35,045 nt of DNA from Igneacidithiobacillus sp041146875 (GCF_041146875.1 NZ_JBFRXP010000025.1:1-35045); one strand, 5' to 3'; positions 7,543 to 16,795 are shown, counted from the stretch's first letter. The notes: generated by a model not told the origin, from the letters alone. Numbers and translations: made by a program.

Positions 7543-7631
7543 TGGCGGAGAGGGTGGGATTCGAACCCACGTGACATTGCTGTCCATCCGATTTCGAGTC
7601 GGCGCCGTTATGGCCACTTCGGTACCTCTCC
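7543..7631 (-). tRNA. tRNA-Ser (anticodon CGA)
   Basis: Read on the minus strand, the gene begins GGAGAGGTACC and ends CCTCTCC-G-CCA, so the acceptor stem is a perfect 7-bp match and CCA is encoded. The T arm contains GTTCGAATCC. The anticodon loop is CTCGAAA, giving anticodon CGA, which reads UCG. The long variable arm and the length of 89 nt are typical of serine tRNAs. It lies downstream of secF on the same strand and is the likely integration target of the island to its left. The gene is intact, as expected if the island carries in an identical 3' end. Confidence 0.95.
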
Positions 7632-7642
7632 AAGGGCTGCAT

Positions 7643-7671
7643 ACAGTAATGCATCACAGCTCGGGGCTCAA
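7643..7671 (-). promoter_or_regulatory. Candidate promoter of tRNA-Ser
   Basis: On the minus strand TTGAGC (7671-7666) and TACTGT (7648-7643) are separated by exactly 17 nt and stand just upstream of the tRNA 5' end at 7631. Both hexamers are imperfect. The tRNA could instead be co-transcribed with secF, whose stop lies at 7678. Confidence 0.3.
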
Positions 7672-7677
7672 GGGCTT

Positions 7678-8628
7678 TTACAAGGTGGCGCCGTCCTTGC
7701 GATCCTTGGAACTGATAAATTGCCGCTTGAGGACATGCTCGCGCTTCAAGCCCAGCCACAGGGCAATTGGACTGGCGACGAAAATCGAGGAGTAAGTACC
7801 GACCACCACACCAATCACTAGCGCTGTCGCAAAACCATGGATCACTGGCCCACCAAAGAGGAACAACGCCAACGCCACCATAAAGGTAATAAAACTGGTA
7901 ATGATGGTACGGGATAGCGTCTCGTTGATGGCGATGTTGAAGATTTCCGCCACGCTACCATTACGCGCAGCGCGCAAATCTTCGCGCATACGATCGAAAA
8001 CCACCACCGTATCATTCAGGGAGTAGCCCATAATCACCAGCAAGGCAGCGATTACCGTCATCGAAAATTCCTGGTGTGAAATCGCAAAGTAGCCGACCAC
8101 CAGAATTGGATCGTGGAGCATGGCGAGCACGCCACCCGTCGCGAAACGCCACTCAAACCGAAAACCGACGTAAATCAGGATGCCAAAGGTAACCACGATG
8201 AGCGCCAGGATGCCCTTGTTACGCAGCTCCTTACCCACTTCCGGTCCGACATACTCGGTGCGCCGCAACTGCACGCCGGGGTAGGCTGTGGGATCGTTTT
8301 TAAAAACGCCGAGAATTTTGCTCGATACGGCGCTGCTCTCGCCCGGGCGAGTGCGCAAGCGAATCAACAAATCCTTGTCGCCACCAAAGGTCTGCACCAC
8401 GGCATCCCCGTAGCCGGCGGTCTCCAGAGTATGGCGCACGGTACCCAAGTCCGGAGTCTTGCTAAAGGCCAGCTCCACCAGGGTACCGCCGGTGAAGTCG
8501 ATGCTGTAATTGAGCCCGCGCACGAGAAAGACGGCGACGGAAGCAATAATCAAGAGAATCGAGATCCCGAGAAAGATCCAGCGACGCGACATAAAGTCGA
8601 TGTGGGTAGCAGATTTGATAACTTGCAT
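7678..8628 (-). CDS. secF: Protein translocase subunit SecF
   Basis: SecF (316 aa) pairs with SecD to use the proton motive force for late steps of protein export through SecYEG in the inner membrane. The N-terminal membrane segment is followed by a periplasmic loop with YSIDFTGGTLVEL and then five C-terminal membrane segments containing YSLNDTVVVFDRMRE, the SecF hallmark. The start at 8628 is preceded by GAGGTCAGC at good spacing; a longer frame to 8691 would run into secD and has no support. It lies 7 bp downstream of secD, so the two are co-transcribed and probably coupled. Confidence 0.97.
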   Translation of the reverse strand: MQVIKSATHIDFMSRRWIFLGISILLIIASVAVFLVRGLNYSIDFTGGTLVELAFSKTPDLGTVRHTLETAGYGDAVVQTFGGDKDLLIRLRTRPGESSAVSSKILGVFKNDPTAYPGVQLRRTEYVGPEVGKELRNKGILALIVVTFGILIYVGFRFEWRFATGGVLAMLHDPILVVGYFAISHQEFSMTVIAALLVIMGYSLNDTVVVFDRMREDLRAARNGSVAEIFNIAINETLSRTIITSFITFMVALALFLFGGPVIHGFATALVIGVVVGTYSSIFVASPIALWLGLKREHVLKRQFISSKDRKDGATL

Positions 8629-8635
8629 GCTGACC

Positions 8636-10420
8636 TCAGATCCAAAGCTTGGCGATGCGGCGTTTGCCCAGCGCCAGTTCCACGATGCCACGACTCATCA
8701 TCGTTGCGGTAAACATCGATACTAGGACGCCAATGGTAAGAACCAGGGCGAAACCCTTGATGGCGCCAGTGCCAAACTGAAACAGCGTCAGTGCAGCAAT
8801 GAGAACGGTGATGTTGGAGTCGACGATGGTAGCAAAGGCACGCTTGAAACCAGTATCGATACTGGCGCGTGGGCTCATGCCGTGGCGCAGTTCCTCGCGG
8901 ATACGCTCGAATACCAGCACGTTGGCATCCACCGCCAGACCAATTTTGAGCACGATACCAGCAATACCGGGCAGGGTCAGGGTGCCGCCGATGATCGAGA
9001 GCACAGCCAGAATCGCCAGGATGTTGACCAAAATGGCCAAATCGGCGATCAAGCCAAAAAGGCGATAGTAGAAGGTCATAAAACCAACGACGAAGATCAT
9101 GCCAAAGATCACCGCCATCACCCCATCGTGGATGGAGTCTTGACCCAGAGTTGGGCCGACCGTGCGCTCTTCCGATACGTGCACAGGCGCCGGCAGGGCA
9201 CCGGCGCGTAGCTCGATGGCCACGTTACTGGCATCCTTCAGGCCGGAGAAGCCATTGATCTGCGCCCGGCCTCCGGTAATTGCCTCCTGAATCACTGGCG
9301 CCGTCACCACTTTATTATCGAGCAAGATTGCCATGCGTTTGCCGACATTCTTGCTGGTTAGGTCGCCAAAAATGCGCGAACCGACACTATCGAAGCTGAT
9401 GTTGACGATGGACTGACCCGTATTGTTATCGACCCCCGCTGTCGCGCCATTCAAATAGCGCCCGGTGAGCACCGTCTCTTTTCCCAGCAGATAGGGCTGA
9501 CCATCCGTGCCATAATAGAGGGCGTCCCCCGCCGGTACCTGTCCCTTCAAGGCAGCTGCCAAGTCGTTTTCGTTGGCCACCATTTTGAATTCGAGCTGGG
9601 CCGTAGAGCCAATGATCGCCTTGGCGCGTTGGGTATCTTGCACTCCCGGCAGCTGCACGGCGATATGCTCCTTGCCTTGGCGCTGGATCTGCGGTTCTGC
9701 CACGCCCAACTCATCAATACGATTGCGAATGACAACAATCGCCTGTTGCAAGGCATCATCGCTTTGCTTCTTCACCGTAGCCTCTGGCATGTTGATCTGA
9801 ATCTGCCCTTGCCCTTTGTCGGTTGCGAGCAGCTCGGGATATTGGCTGCCGATTACCTGCACGGCTTTGCCTACGAGGTCATCCTGCGCCATTTGCACAC
9901 CAAGCTGATCTGGTCCGGTAAGCTCTACCTTGAGATATTGCAGGTCATGGTGCCGCAACAGGGTCTGGATACCACGCTGATACTCTTCAAGATGATGATG
10001 AATGAGTGCCTGGGTATCGACACGCAGGAGAAGGTACACACCGCCACGTAGGTCCAGACCCAGATTCACCGGGCGACCACCAAAATCTGCCAACCAACCA
10101 GGCTCCGCCGACTTCTGCGAGAGGATCACCTGGGCATTGCTAGGTAGACGATTTTGCAACAGAGTCTCTGCCAAACCCTGGGCATCATCGTTCGGGAAGT
10201 AGAAGGTCGTTCCGTGGCTGTCGGTCTGCTGCCGCGTCACCGGAATCTTCGCTTGACTGAGCCAATCGCGCATTGTCGCCACGGGTGGCAACAGGGTGCC
10301 GACCGGGGCACGCACATCTATGGCTGCATGCCAACCGAAAAAATTCGGCACCGCATAAAAGATAGCGGGAATCACTATCGCCAGAATAATCAGATACTTC
10401 CACCACGGATAACGGGTCAT
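8636..10420 (-). CDS. secD: Protein translocase subunit SecD
   Basis: SecD (594 aa) is the large partner of SecF in the export-driving complex. An N-terminal membrane segment (about residues 8-28) is followed by a long periplasmic domain starting with LGLDLRGGVYLLLRVD, the conserved SecD motif. The C-terminal membrane domain carries GLAVDANVLVFERIREELR, the conserved proton-path region. Length and motif order are normal. It follows yajC after 10 bp and precedes secF by 7 bp. Confidence 0.97.
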   Translation of the reverse strand: MTRYPWWKYLIILAIVIPAIFYAVPNFFGWHAAIDVRAPVGTLLPPVATMRDWLSQAKIPVTRQQTDSHGTTFYFPNDDAQGLAETLLQNRLPSNAQVILSQKSAEPGWLADFGGRPVNLGLDLRGGVYLLLRVDTQALIHHHLEEYQRGIQTLLRHHDLQYLKVELTGPDQLGVQMAQDDLVGKAVQVIGSQYPELLATDKGQGQIQINMPEATVKKQSDDALQQAIVVIRNRIDELGVAEPQIQRQGKEHIAVQLPGVQDTQRAKAIIGSTAQLEFKMVANENDLAAALKGQVPAGDALYYGTDGQPYLLGKETVLTGRYLNGATAGVDNNTGQSIVNISFDSVGSRIFGDLTSKNVGKRMAILLDNKVVTAPVIQEAITGGRAQINGFSGLKDASNVAIELRAGALPAPVHVSEERTVGPTLGQDSIHDGVMAVIFGMIFVVGFMTFYYRLFGLIADLAILVNILAILAVLSIIGGTLTLPGIAGIVLKIGLAVDANVLVFERIREELRHGMSPRASIDTGFKRAFATIVDSNITVLIAALTLFQFGTGAIKGFALVLTIGVLVSMFTATMMSRGIVELALGKRRIAKLWI

Positions 10421-10430
10421 GCCAACGCCT

Positions 10431-10769
10431 TTAGAGTTTTTTCAGGGTCCCTTTGGGCAGGACCATAGTGACGGCGCTACGCTGAACTTTTACTACCGTA
10501 TTTTCGGCAATTTCCAGTTGTAGGTATTCGTCTCCAGCCTGCATGACTCTTCCACCCAGCCCGCCAGAGGTAATGATTTCATCGCCTTTGCTGATGGCCG
10601 CGACCATGTCGCGCTGTGCTTTGGCTTTTTTGCTCTGCGGGCGGATGAGCAGGAAGTAGAAGATGGCGAAGATTACAATCAGCGGCAGAAACTGAAATAC
10701 CATACTATCAGTGCCTCCCCCCGCGCCAGAAGTGGCGGCATAGGCGGTGGCGATGGGCAAAAAATTCAT
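10431..10769 (-). CDS. yajC: Preprotein translocase accessory protein YajC
   Basis: YajC (112 aa) is a small single-span membrane protein associated with SecDF. The membrane segment is about residues 24-42 (FQFLPLIVIFAIFYFLLIRP), followed by the conserved RPQSKKAKAQRDM and the cytoplasmic GDEIITSGGLGGRV motif. The start at 10769 has a strong GGAGGGG ribosome binding site; a frame six codons longer is not needed. The yajC-secD-secF order is conserved in most proteobacteria. Confidence 0.96.
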   Translation of the reverse strand: MNFLPIATAYAATSGAGGGTDSMVFQFLPLIVIFAIFYFLLIRPQSKKAKAQRDMVAAISKGDEIITSGGLGGRVMQAGDEYLQLEIAENTVVKVQRSAVTMVLPKGTLKKL

Positions 10770-11071
10770 GAACCCCTCCGGCTCCAATACAGGGCGCCAT
10801 TGTAGCCCCTCAGCGCCGGACAGGAAAGGCGCAACAATCTAGGCTCTATCTCCTGGCGCCACCGAACCTGGGAAAATTCGAACAGTAGCAAATGCTTTCT
10901 ACCGCGGGTGCCTTTTGACTGCAGAAGGATCATCTGCGGGAACGGCTGCACAATGCACCAGTTTGTGGCAAAAATTGTAAGCAAAGGTAGGAAACGGAGA
11001 GATGCACAGAATACCAAAAATAGCTTTACCCTGGCAGAGCACCATCTCTGCCAGAGAACATACCGCTACAT
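10770..11071. other. Intergenic region upstream of yajC
   Basis: No gene is seen in about 300 bp; frames on both strands here have no family signature. The minus strand carries a -10-like TACAAT (10804-10799) about 30 nt before the yajC start, with only a weak -35, so yajC-secD-secF may have its own promoter. A 9-bp perfect inverted repeat lies at 11031-11054 and is listed separately. Confidence 0.4.
11031..11054 (-). terminator. Hairpin downstream of the GlsB-like gene (possible terminator)
   Basis: CTGGCAGAG (11031-11039) and CTCTGCCAG (11046-11054) form a perfect 9-bp stem with a 6-nt loop, 17 bp after the end of the GlsB-like gene. On the minus strand it is followed by GGTAAAGC and then ATTTTT, so the T-run is displaced by about nine bases and termination may be weak. 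It separates the GlsB-like gene from yajC. Confidence 0.45.
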
Positions 11072-11329
11072 TCAGGCTTTTTTGATCAACTTGATAACGA
11101 AGAGCAAGACTACCGCACCAATGAAGGAAACAATTATAGAGCCAATAATTCCCACACCAAAAAGTGCTGCCAATCCTACTGCGGTCAACAAAAAACCACC
11201 GATGAAGGCACCAATTACGCCGACAATGATGTCGCCAATAATGCCAAATCCACGTCCGCGAATCAGCAAACCGGCCAACCAGCCAGCGATTCCGCCGATA
11301 ATCAGAAAAACGATAAGATGCATGATCAT
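11072..11329 (-). CDS. GlsB/YeaQ/YmgE-family small membrane protein
   Basis: The protein has 85 residues and belongs to the transglycosylase-associated (GlsB/YeaQ/YmgE) family, small hydrophobic proteins often induced by stress; the molecular function is not established. Three hydrophobic segments, each rich in Gly and Ile, carry the family pattern GGIAGWLAGLLIRGRGFGIIGDIIVGVIGAFIGG. The start at 11329 has GAGG eight nt upstream; an upstream extension to 11425 is not supported. It sits between tgt and yajC, about 90 bp from tgt, and is followed by a 9-bp hairpin, so it may be a separate transcription unit inserted in the queA-tgt-yajC-sec order. Confidence 0.85.
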   Translation of the reverse strand: MIMHLIVFLIIGGIAGWLAGLLIRGRGFGIIGDIIVGVIGAFIGGFLLTAVGLAALFGVGIIGSIIVSFIGAVVLLFVIKLIKKA

Positions 11330-11421
11330 AAGGATTTCCTCTTTTGCCGCCAATGGTGTAGTAGTTCTCTTACGTCGAGGACCATAACGCCGAACTATGG
11401 TAGAAATTTTCCGAGCTACCG

Positions 11422-12540
11422 TCAAATATCACGTTTTTCTTGGGCCAACCCGCGCTGCTGATAAAAGTTCTCGCGAAATTCCGTCAACGCGCCCGCTGCT
11501 ATTGCTGCTCGCATCCCCGCCATGAGTTCCTGATAATAATGCAAGTTATGCCAGGTGTTCAGGCGTGCGCCGAGAATTTCCCGATTCTGCTGCAAATGAC
11601 GCAAATAGGCGCGGCTGTAATTGCGACAGGTATAACACTGACACTCAGGATCTGGGGGTAACGGATCGCGGGCATATTCGGCATTACGCACTTTGAGCGT
11701 ACCCCAGCGGGTAAAGAGCCAACCGTTGCGGGCATTGCGTGTTGGCATCACGCAATCGAACATATCGACACCGCGCCAAACGCCTTCTACCAGATCCTCC
11801 GGCGTACCAACACCCATTAAATAACGCGGTTTTTTTCGCGGCATTTCCGGCAAGAGGTGATCAAGGACGTGAAACATCTCGGCCTTGCTCTCCCCCACCG
11901 ACAGCCCGCCAATCGCAAGACCAGGAAAGTCAAGTTTTTCCAGTGCTGCCAGGGAGCGCAGACGCAGATCGGGAAACATCCCCCCCTGCACGATACCAAA
12001 GAGTTGCCCCGGCCCCGCGTAGCTGGCGCGCGAACGTGCCGCCCAGCGCATGGAGAGCTCCATGCTCGTGCGCGCCGTGGCATGATCGGCCGGATGGGGT
12101 GTGCACTCATCAAAGGCCATAGCAATGTCCGAGCCCAAACGTGCCTGAATCTCCATGGACTCTTCCGGGCCGAGAAAGACCTTGCGACCGTCGTTGGGCG
12201 CGCGAAAGCTAACCCCCGCCTCACGCAAGCGGCGCAATGCACCGAGACTAAAGACCTGAAAGCCACCGGAGTCGGTGAGAATGGGACCATCCCAGTGCAT
12301 CATGCCGTGCAGACCACCGAGGGCTTCGACCACCTCCAGACCAGGACGCAGAAAGAGGTGAAAGGTATTGCCGAGAATGATCTCCGCACCCAATTCCCGC
12401 AGCTCTTCCGGGGTCATGCCCTTGACCGTGCCATAGGTACCCACCGGCATGAAGGCTGGAGTTTCTACACTGCCACGGGAAAATTGCAGACGCCCGCGAC
12501 GAGCAGCAGCATCTGTCGCCAGCAGCGTAAAAAAGCTCAA
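11422..12540 (-). CDS. tgt: tRNA-guanine transglycosylase
   Basis: Tgt (372 aa) exchanges the wobble guanine of tRNAs with GUN anticodons for preQ1, a step towards queuosine. Visible signatures are ILTDSGGFQVFSL (catalytic Asp region), FDCVMPTRNARNG (nucleophile region) and the zinc site CQCYTC with a later His. It starts with TTG at 12540, overlapping the queA stop as TTGA. GGGGG stands a few nt upstream and no good ATG lies near, so the rare start is real and coupled to queA. The family length is normal. Confidence 0.96.
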   Translation of the reverse strand: MSFFTLLATDAAARRGRLQFSRGSVETPAFMPVGTYGTVKGMTPEELRELGAEIILGNTFHLFLRPGLEVVEALGGLHGMMHWDGPILTDSGGFQVFSLGALRRLREAGVSFRAPNDGRKVFLGPEESMEIQARLGSDIAMAFDECTPHPADHATARTSMELSMRWAARSRASYAGPGQLFGIVQGGMFPDLRLRSLAALEKLDFPGLAIGGLSVGESKAEMFHVLDHLLPEMPRKKPRYLMGVGTPEDLVEGVWRGVDMFDCVMPTRNARNGWLFTRWGTLKVRNAEYARDPLPPDPECQCYTCRNYSRAYLRHLQQNREILGARLNTWHNLHYYQELMAGMRAAIAAGALTEFRENFYQQRGLAQEKRDI

Positions 12541-13574
12541 CTGCAGGCCCCCGGAAGGATAAGCATGGCATCGCCATAGCTGAAGAAGCGGTAGCGCTGT
12601 TCTACCGCATGGCGGTAGGCTGCGAGAATCAACGCTCGCCCCGCCAATGCCGAAACCAGCATCATCAGAGTAGACTCCGGCAAATGGAAGTTGGTAAACA
12701 AGGCATCGATCACATGGAACTCCTTGCCTGGATACAAAAACAGCCGCGTTTCATCGGCGAAAGGGCGCAACGGGCCGTCGCTGGCGGCACTCTCCAGGGC
12801 GCGGCAGGCGGTAGTACCCACAGCAATCACCCGCCCGCCCCGCGCCTTGGTCTCCTGCACTGCCGCCACCGTTTCCGCGCTCACGTGGCTAATTTCCGCG
12901 TGCATCCGATGTTTTTCAATATCGCCCTCACGCACCGGCAAAAACGTACCTGCCCCCACATGCAGGGTGACAAAGCTGGAAGCAATGCCACGCGCAGCGA
13001 ACTCCGCGAGCAATGCTTCATCAAAGTGCAGCCCCGCAGTAGGTGCCGCCACGGCCCCCAGCTCGCGGGCAAAGACGGTTTGATAGCGCTCACGATCGTC
13101 GGCGTCGGCTTGGCGCTGGATGTAGGGGGGTAAAGGAACCTCCCCGTAGGTTTCCATCAAGCCCAGCCAGTCGTCAGTATCGCGCTGCAGCCAGACCTGC
13201 ATCTCCTGCTTCTCCTGCACCACGGCCGAGGAGCCGTCGGCAAGGATAACTCGCATGCCGGGCCGCAGGGGTTTCGATGCGCGCGCCAGAAAAACCGCTT
13301 GCCGCTCGCCCAAGATCCGTTCGAGCAGTAGCTCTACTGCCCCACCGGTCTCTTTACGCGCCTGCAGGCGGGCAGGCAAAACACGTGTGTCGTTGAACAC
13401 CAACAGATCACCGCGGCGCAGCAAGCTCGGGAGTTCACGCACCTGACGGTCCTGCCACGTCTTTGCTGGCGGGTCGAGGACCAGCAAACGGGAGGCACTG
13501 CGCTCGGCCAGCGGCACTTGGGCGATCAGCTCGTTGGGGAGATCATAATGAAAATCGGATGTATGCAGGGACAC
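12537..13574 (-). CDS. queA: S-adenosylmethionine:tRNA ribosyltransferase-isomerase
   Basis: QueA (345 aa) transfers and isomerises the ribosyl part of SAM onto preQ1 in tRNA, making epoxyqueuosine after the Tgt step. The N-terminus (DFHYDLPNELIAQVPLAERSASRLLVL) and the motifs PPYIQR, VAAPTAGLHF, LHVGAGTF and FTNFHLPESTLMMLVSA are diagnostic. It starts with GTG at 13574, directly after the stop codon of the upstream CorC-like gene (TGAGTG). It is followed by tgt with a 4-bp overlap. Confidence 0.97.
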   Translation of the reverse strand: MSLHTSDFHYDLPNELIAQVPLAERSASRLLVLDPPAKTWQDRQVRELPSLLRRGDLLVFNDTRVLPARLQARKETGGAVELLLERILGERQAVFLARASKPLRPGMRVILADGSSAVVQEKQEMQVWLQRDTDDWLGLMETYGEVPLPPYIQRQADADDRERYQTVFARELGAVAAPTAGLHFDEALLAEFAARGIASSFVTLHVGAGTFLPVREGDIEKHRMHAEISHVSAETVAAVQETKARGGRVIAVGTTACRALESAASDGPLRPFADETRLFLYPGKEFHVIDALFTNFHLPESTLMMLVSALAGRALILAAYRHAVEQRYRFFSYGDAMLILPGACS

Positions 13575-14903
13575 TCAGGCAAACCACTCCGCAGAATCCG
13601 CCGCAGGATGCGGGAAAATCTGTAGCGAGGCAATACGCGGCCCTTCCCGGCGCACCACCAACACGTCAAAGTCGCGGAATTCCACCCGTTCCCCCTCTTC
13701 GGGCAGGCGGTCGAGACGCTGCATCAACAGACCGCCAACGCTATCGGCATCACCCGCCTCGTCGATATCACGGTCAAGGACCTGCTCCAGGGAATAGATG
13801 GAAAGGCTACCCGTGCCAATCCAAGAACCATCCGCTTCTTCTTGCCAATCGCGATGACGATGGCGAAATTCGTCAGGGATCTTGCCGAGCAAGGCCTCCA
13901 GGACATGGTCCAGAGTCACGAAACCGGCAATTGTCCCCAGTTCGTCGGTTACCAGGGCAAAATGTGGCTGACCGGAGCGGAAATGCGCCAATAGCTCCAT
14001 GGCCGGCAAATCCCGGGAAACAGCGGGCAGGGGGCGAGCAATCCGGCGCAGGTCCAATGGGGCCGAGGACTGCAACAAGAGTGGCAGCAAGTCTTTAACG
14101 TGGACGAGGCCACGCACGTGTTGACGGTCGCCAGCACAAAGGGGGTAGCGGGTATAGCGATAGCGCAACAACGTACGCCGGGTCTCCTCCGCACTAACAC
14201 CATCCATAAGACAAACCATGTCTGCTGCTGGACGCGCGAGATCGCCTGCCCCCAGTTCGTGAAAGTCCAACGCACGCTCAAGGATGTCGCCGGTACGCGC
14301 CCCCAGGGTACCTTGGGCCTGACTGAGGGCGAGAATCATGGCGAGCTCATCGCGGGTGTGGGGGGTATCGCCATGTTCAGCGCCGAGCCGTAGGCCAAAG
14401 ACGCGCAGCACCAGTCGTGTACTCCCGTTCAGAACGGCAATGGCGGGATAGAGAGTCCAATAAAACGCATAGAGCGGCACTGCTGTCCACAGCGAGATGC
14501 GCTCTGCCTTACGTATGGCCAGAGATTTGGGCACCAGCTCGCCAAAGATGATAGTGGCAAAGGCAACCATGACAAAAGCGACAGCAAAAGAACTGGATTC
14601 CAGCACTGGTGCCGAGTGCACACCCAAAGCATGAAAGATCGGGCGCAGAAGCTTTGCAACCGCTGGCTCAGCAATCCAACCCAAGGCGAGAGATGCCAAG
14701 GTGATGCCCAACTGTGTGGCCGAGAGGTAGATGTCGAGGTGTCGATGAATACGCAGCAAAACCCTGCCGCGCCAGGCATGCTCCAGCACCAGGGAATGCA
14801 CTTGGGTGCTGCGCAGGCGTACCAAGGCGAATTCCGCCGCCACGAAAAAACCATTAATCAGAATCAGGAAAAGCGCTATCAATAGCGCAAGGGACTCAGG
14901 CAT
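13575..14903 (-). CDS. CNNM/CorC (HlyC/CorC) family transporter-like membrane protein
   Basis: The protein has 442 residues. The N-terminal DUF21/CNNM membrane domain (about residues 1-190, beginning PESLALLIALFLILINGFFVAAEFALVR) is followed by a pair of CBS domains (about 205-340) and a C-terminal CorC/HlyC domain (IGTGSLSIYSLEQVLD through LPEEGERVEFRDFDVLVVRREGPRI). Members are linked to Mg2+/Co2+ movement or efflux. The start at ATG 14903 has AGGACGAGG upstream; a TTG at 14945 overlapping the preceding stop as TTGA is a possible longer start. It directly precedes queA. Confidence 0.9.
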   Translation of the reverse strand: MPESLALLIALFLILINGFFVAAEFALVRLRSTQVHSLVLEHAWRGRVLLRIHRHLDIYLSATQLGITLASLALGWIAEPAVAKLLRPIFHALGVHSAPVLESSSFAVAFVMVAFATIIFGELVPKSLAIRKAERISLWTAVPLYAFYWTLYPAIAVLNGSTRLVLRVFGLRLGAEHGDTPHTRDELAMILALSQAQGTLGARTGDILERALDFHELGAGDLARPAADMVCLMDGVSAEETRRTLLRYRYTRYPLCAGDRQHVRGLVHVKDLLPLLLQSSAPLDLRRIARPLPAVSRDLPAMELLAHFRSGQPHFALVTDELGTIAGFVTLDHVLEALLGKIPDEFRHRHRDWQEEADGSWIGTGSLSIYSLEQVLDRDIDEAGDADSVGGLLMQRLDRLPEEGERVEFRDFDVLVVRREGPRIASLQIFPHPAADSAEWFA

Positions 14904-14941
14904 GGACGACAACCTCGTCCTGCCTGAGCCCGCTACTTCGG

Positions 14942-15535
14942 TCAACTTTCATGATGAACGAGTAATTGCTCCAATTCGCCAAAGCTCTGTACCACGCCGC
15001 CGGTCTCGATTTGCACACCAAGCTGGCGGGCAATCTGACTCAAGGAAAATACCCCGCGCACGCGCGGCTGCGGGTCTTTCTCTTCGACTAGGGCATGCTG
15101 CCGCCCCATTTGCTTCATGGTCAACACCAAATCGCCTACCGAAGAACGGCTGACCTCGTCAAAATCAAGGATTTCGATCTGCCCGCGTCGGACCATGATG
15201 TCGCCAAGCTCTACCTGATCGCGCTGAATCTGCTCTTGTGCCGCAACCCGCACCGGCTTTTCGCCCATGAGATCGCGAGCAGTAACCATGCCCACCAATT
15301 CGCCCATCACATCAACGACAAAGAGCATCCGCACACCGGCATGGACCATGCGCTGCAAGGCCACATCCACGGTAACATCCGGATGCACACTGACCGCTGG
15401 TACCCGCTGCAAATCGGTCATCACCTTGAGCGCACCATCCTGCAGAGAAACATGGACGGGTAAGCCGTTGTTGAAATAGGTTAGCTGCGTGTCAACCTGG
15501 AGATGCTGGACTTGTAAAGGACGAAATCTGGTCAT
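14942..15535 (-). CDS. CBS-domain protein
   Basis: The protein has 197 residues with two CBS modules (about residues 40-95 and 115-175); the first contains VRMLFVVDVMGELVGMVTARDLMGEKP. CBS pairs bind adenine nucleotides or SAM and act as sensors, but no effector domain is attached, so the target is unknown. The start at 15535 is preceded by AAAGGAG at ideal spacing, giving MTRFRPLQVQHL. It lies between metZ and the CNNM/CorC gene, which carries CBS domains itself; a shared regulatory role is only a guess. Confidence 0.85.
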   Translation of the reverse strand: MTRFRPLQVQHLQVDTQLTYFNNGLPVHVSLQDGALKVMTDLQRVPAVSVHPDVTVDVALQRMVHAGVRMLFVVDVMGELVGMVTARDLMGEKPVRVAAQEQIQRDQVELGDIMVRRGQIEILDFDEVSRSSVGDLVLTMKQMGRQHALVEEKDPQPRVRGVFSLSQIARQLGVQIETGGVVQSFGELEQLLVHHES

Positions 15536-15598
15536 GTTGTTCTTCTCCTTTGGGATGCTCCCCATGAGCGACCCTCTTCTTGAGCATAGCGCAAAAAT

Positions 15599-16795
15599 TT
15601 ACCGCGGCAAGCTGGCCAGCGCGCGCTGCAAATCTTCGCGCAGATCATCTACGTGCTCCAGACCCACACTCAAGCGCAGCAAGCCATTCTGAATCCCGGC
15701 CGCAGCACGCTCTTCGGCACTCACCCTACTGTGCGTGGTACTGGCGGGGTGGGTAACGGTGCTCTTGGCATCACCGAGATTGGCCGTGCGCGAAAAAATC
15801 TGCAGACGATCCATCAGCGCCCAGGCGGCTGGCTGCCCACCACGCAGCACGAAGGAGAAAATTCCACCCGGCAGTCGTTGCTGTTTGCGCACCAGATCGG
15901 CCTGCGGATGCTCAGGCAACCCCGGATAATATACGGACTCCACTTCCGGCAGGCTCTGCAGCCACGATGCCAGGGCCGCAGCATTGGCGCAATGTCGCTC
16001 CATACGCAACGATAGGGTTTCCAGTCCTTTCAACTGCACCCAGGCATTGAAGGGGCTCAGACTCGGGCCAGCGGTACGAAGAAAATTTCGCGGCCCGTCC
16101 AGGTGTTCGCGCCGTCCACAGACGGCCCCGCCCAAGGTGCGCCCCTGCCCGTCGATATACTTGGTGTTGGAATGCAAAACGAGATCCGCCCCCCAACGCA
16201 TGGGCTGCTGCAGGACCGGGGTACAAAAACAGTTATCGACCACGAGCAACGCATCATGGGCATGGGCCAAACGCGCCAAGGCCTCCAGATCGCCAACTTC
16301 GGTCATCGGATTGGAGGGGGTTTCGAGGAACAGCATGCGCGTGTTGGGGCGAATGGCGGCCTCCCAGGCGGCAAGATCCGTGAGCGGCACGAAGGTTGTT
16401 TCTACGGCAAAACGCGCCAGGATTTTTTGCAGTAACTGGACGGTCGTGCCGAAGAGTGAGCGCGAAGCGACAACATGGTCACCGGCCTGCAGGGATCCCA
16501 TAAATGCGGTAAGACACGCCGCCATTCCGGAGGCAGTGGCAATACAGTCGTCTGCCCCCTCCAGAGCTGCCAGACGCTCCTCCAGGATACGTGTGGTGGG
16601 GTTGGTGAAGCGCGCGTAGATATTTCCCGGCTCACGGCCTGCGAAGCGCTCGGCAGCCTCTTCGGCCGACGCGAAAACAAAGCTCGAGGTCGGAAAGATG
16701 GCCTCGGAATGTTCGCCCTCTTCCGTGCGGTGCGCACCCGCGCGGATCGCCAGGGTTTCCGGATGCAGTTTTTTCAGCCAATTTTCATCTGTCAT
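15599..16795 (-). CDS. metZ: O-succinylhomoserine sulfhydrylase
   Basis: This PLP enzyme of the Cys/Met metabolism family (398 aa) makes homocysteine from O-succinylhomoserine and sulfide. The PLP lysine is Lys212 in HSNTKYIDGQGR. The GQGR after the lysine and the early FPTSSFVFASAEEAAERF are typical of MetZ rather than of cystathionine gamma-synthase. It overlaps purF as ATGA, the purF-metZ order common in proteobacteria. Direct sulfhydrylation suits a sulfur-oxidising organism. Confidence 0.93.
   Translation of the reverse strand: MTDENWLKKLHPETLAIRAGAHRTEEGEHSEAIFPTSSFVFASAEEAAERFAGREPGNIYARFTNPTTRILEERLAALEGADDCIATASGMAACLTAFMGSLQAGDHVVASRSLFGTTVQLLQKILARFAVETTFVPLTDLAAWEAAIRPNTRMLFLETPSNPMTEVGDLEALARLAHAHDALLVVDNCFCTPVLQQPMRWGADLVLHSNTKYIDGQGRTLGGAVCGRREHLDGPRNFLRTAGPSLSPFNAWVQLKGLETLSLRMERHCANAAALASWLQSLPEVESVYYPGLPEHPQADLVRKQQRLPGGIFSFVLRGGQPAAWALMDRLQIFSRTANLGDAKSTVTHPASTTHSRVSAEERAAAGIQNGLLRLSVGLEHVDDLREDLQRALASLPR

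Noticed and set aside
8113..8712. Plus-strand frames within secF/secD
   Set aside because: Antisense shadows of well-supported Sec genes.
10908..11387. Plus-strand frame of 159 codons
   Set aside because: It lies opposite the GlsB-like gene and has a Pro/Thr/Lys-rich, non-globular composition.
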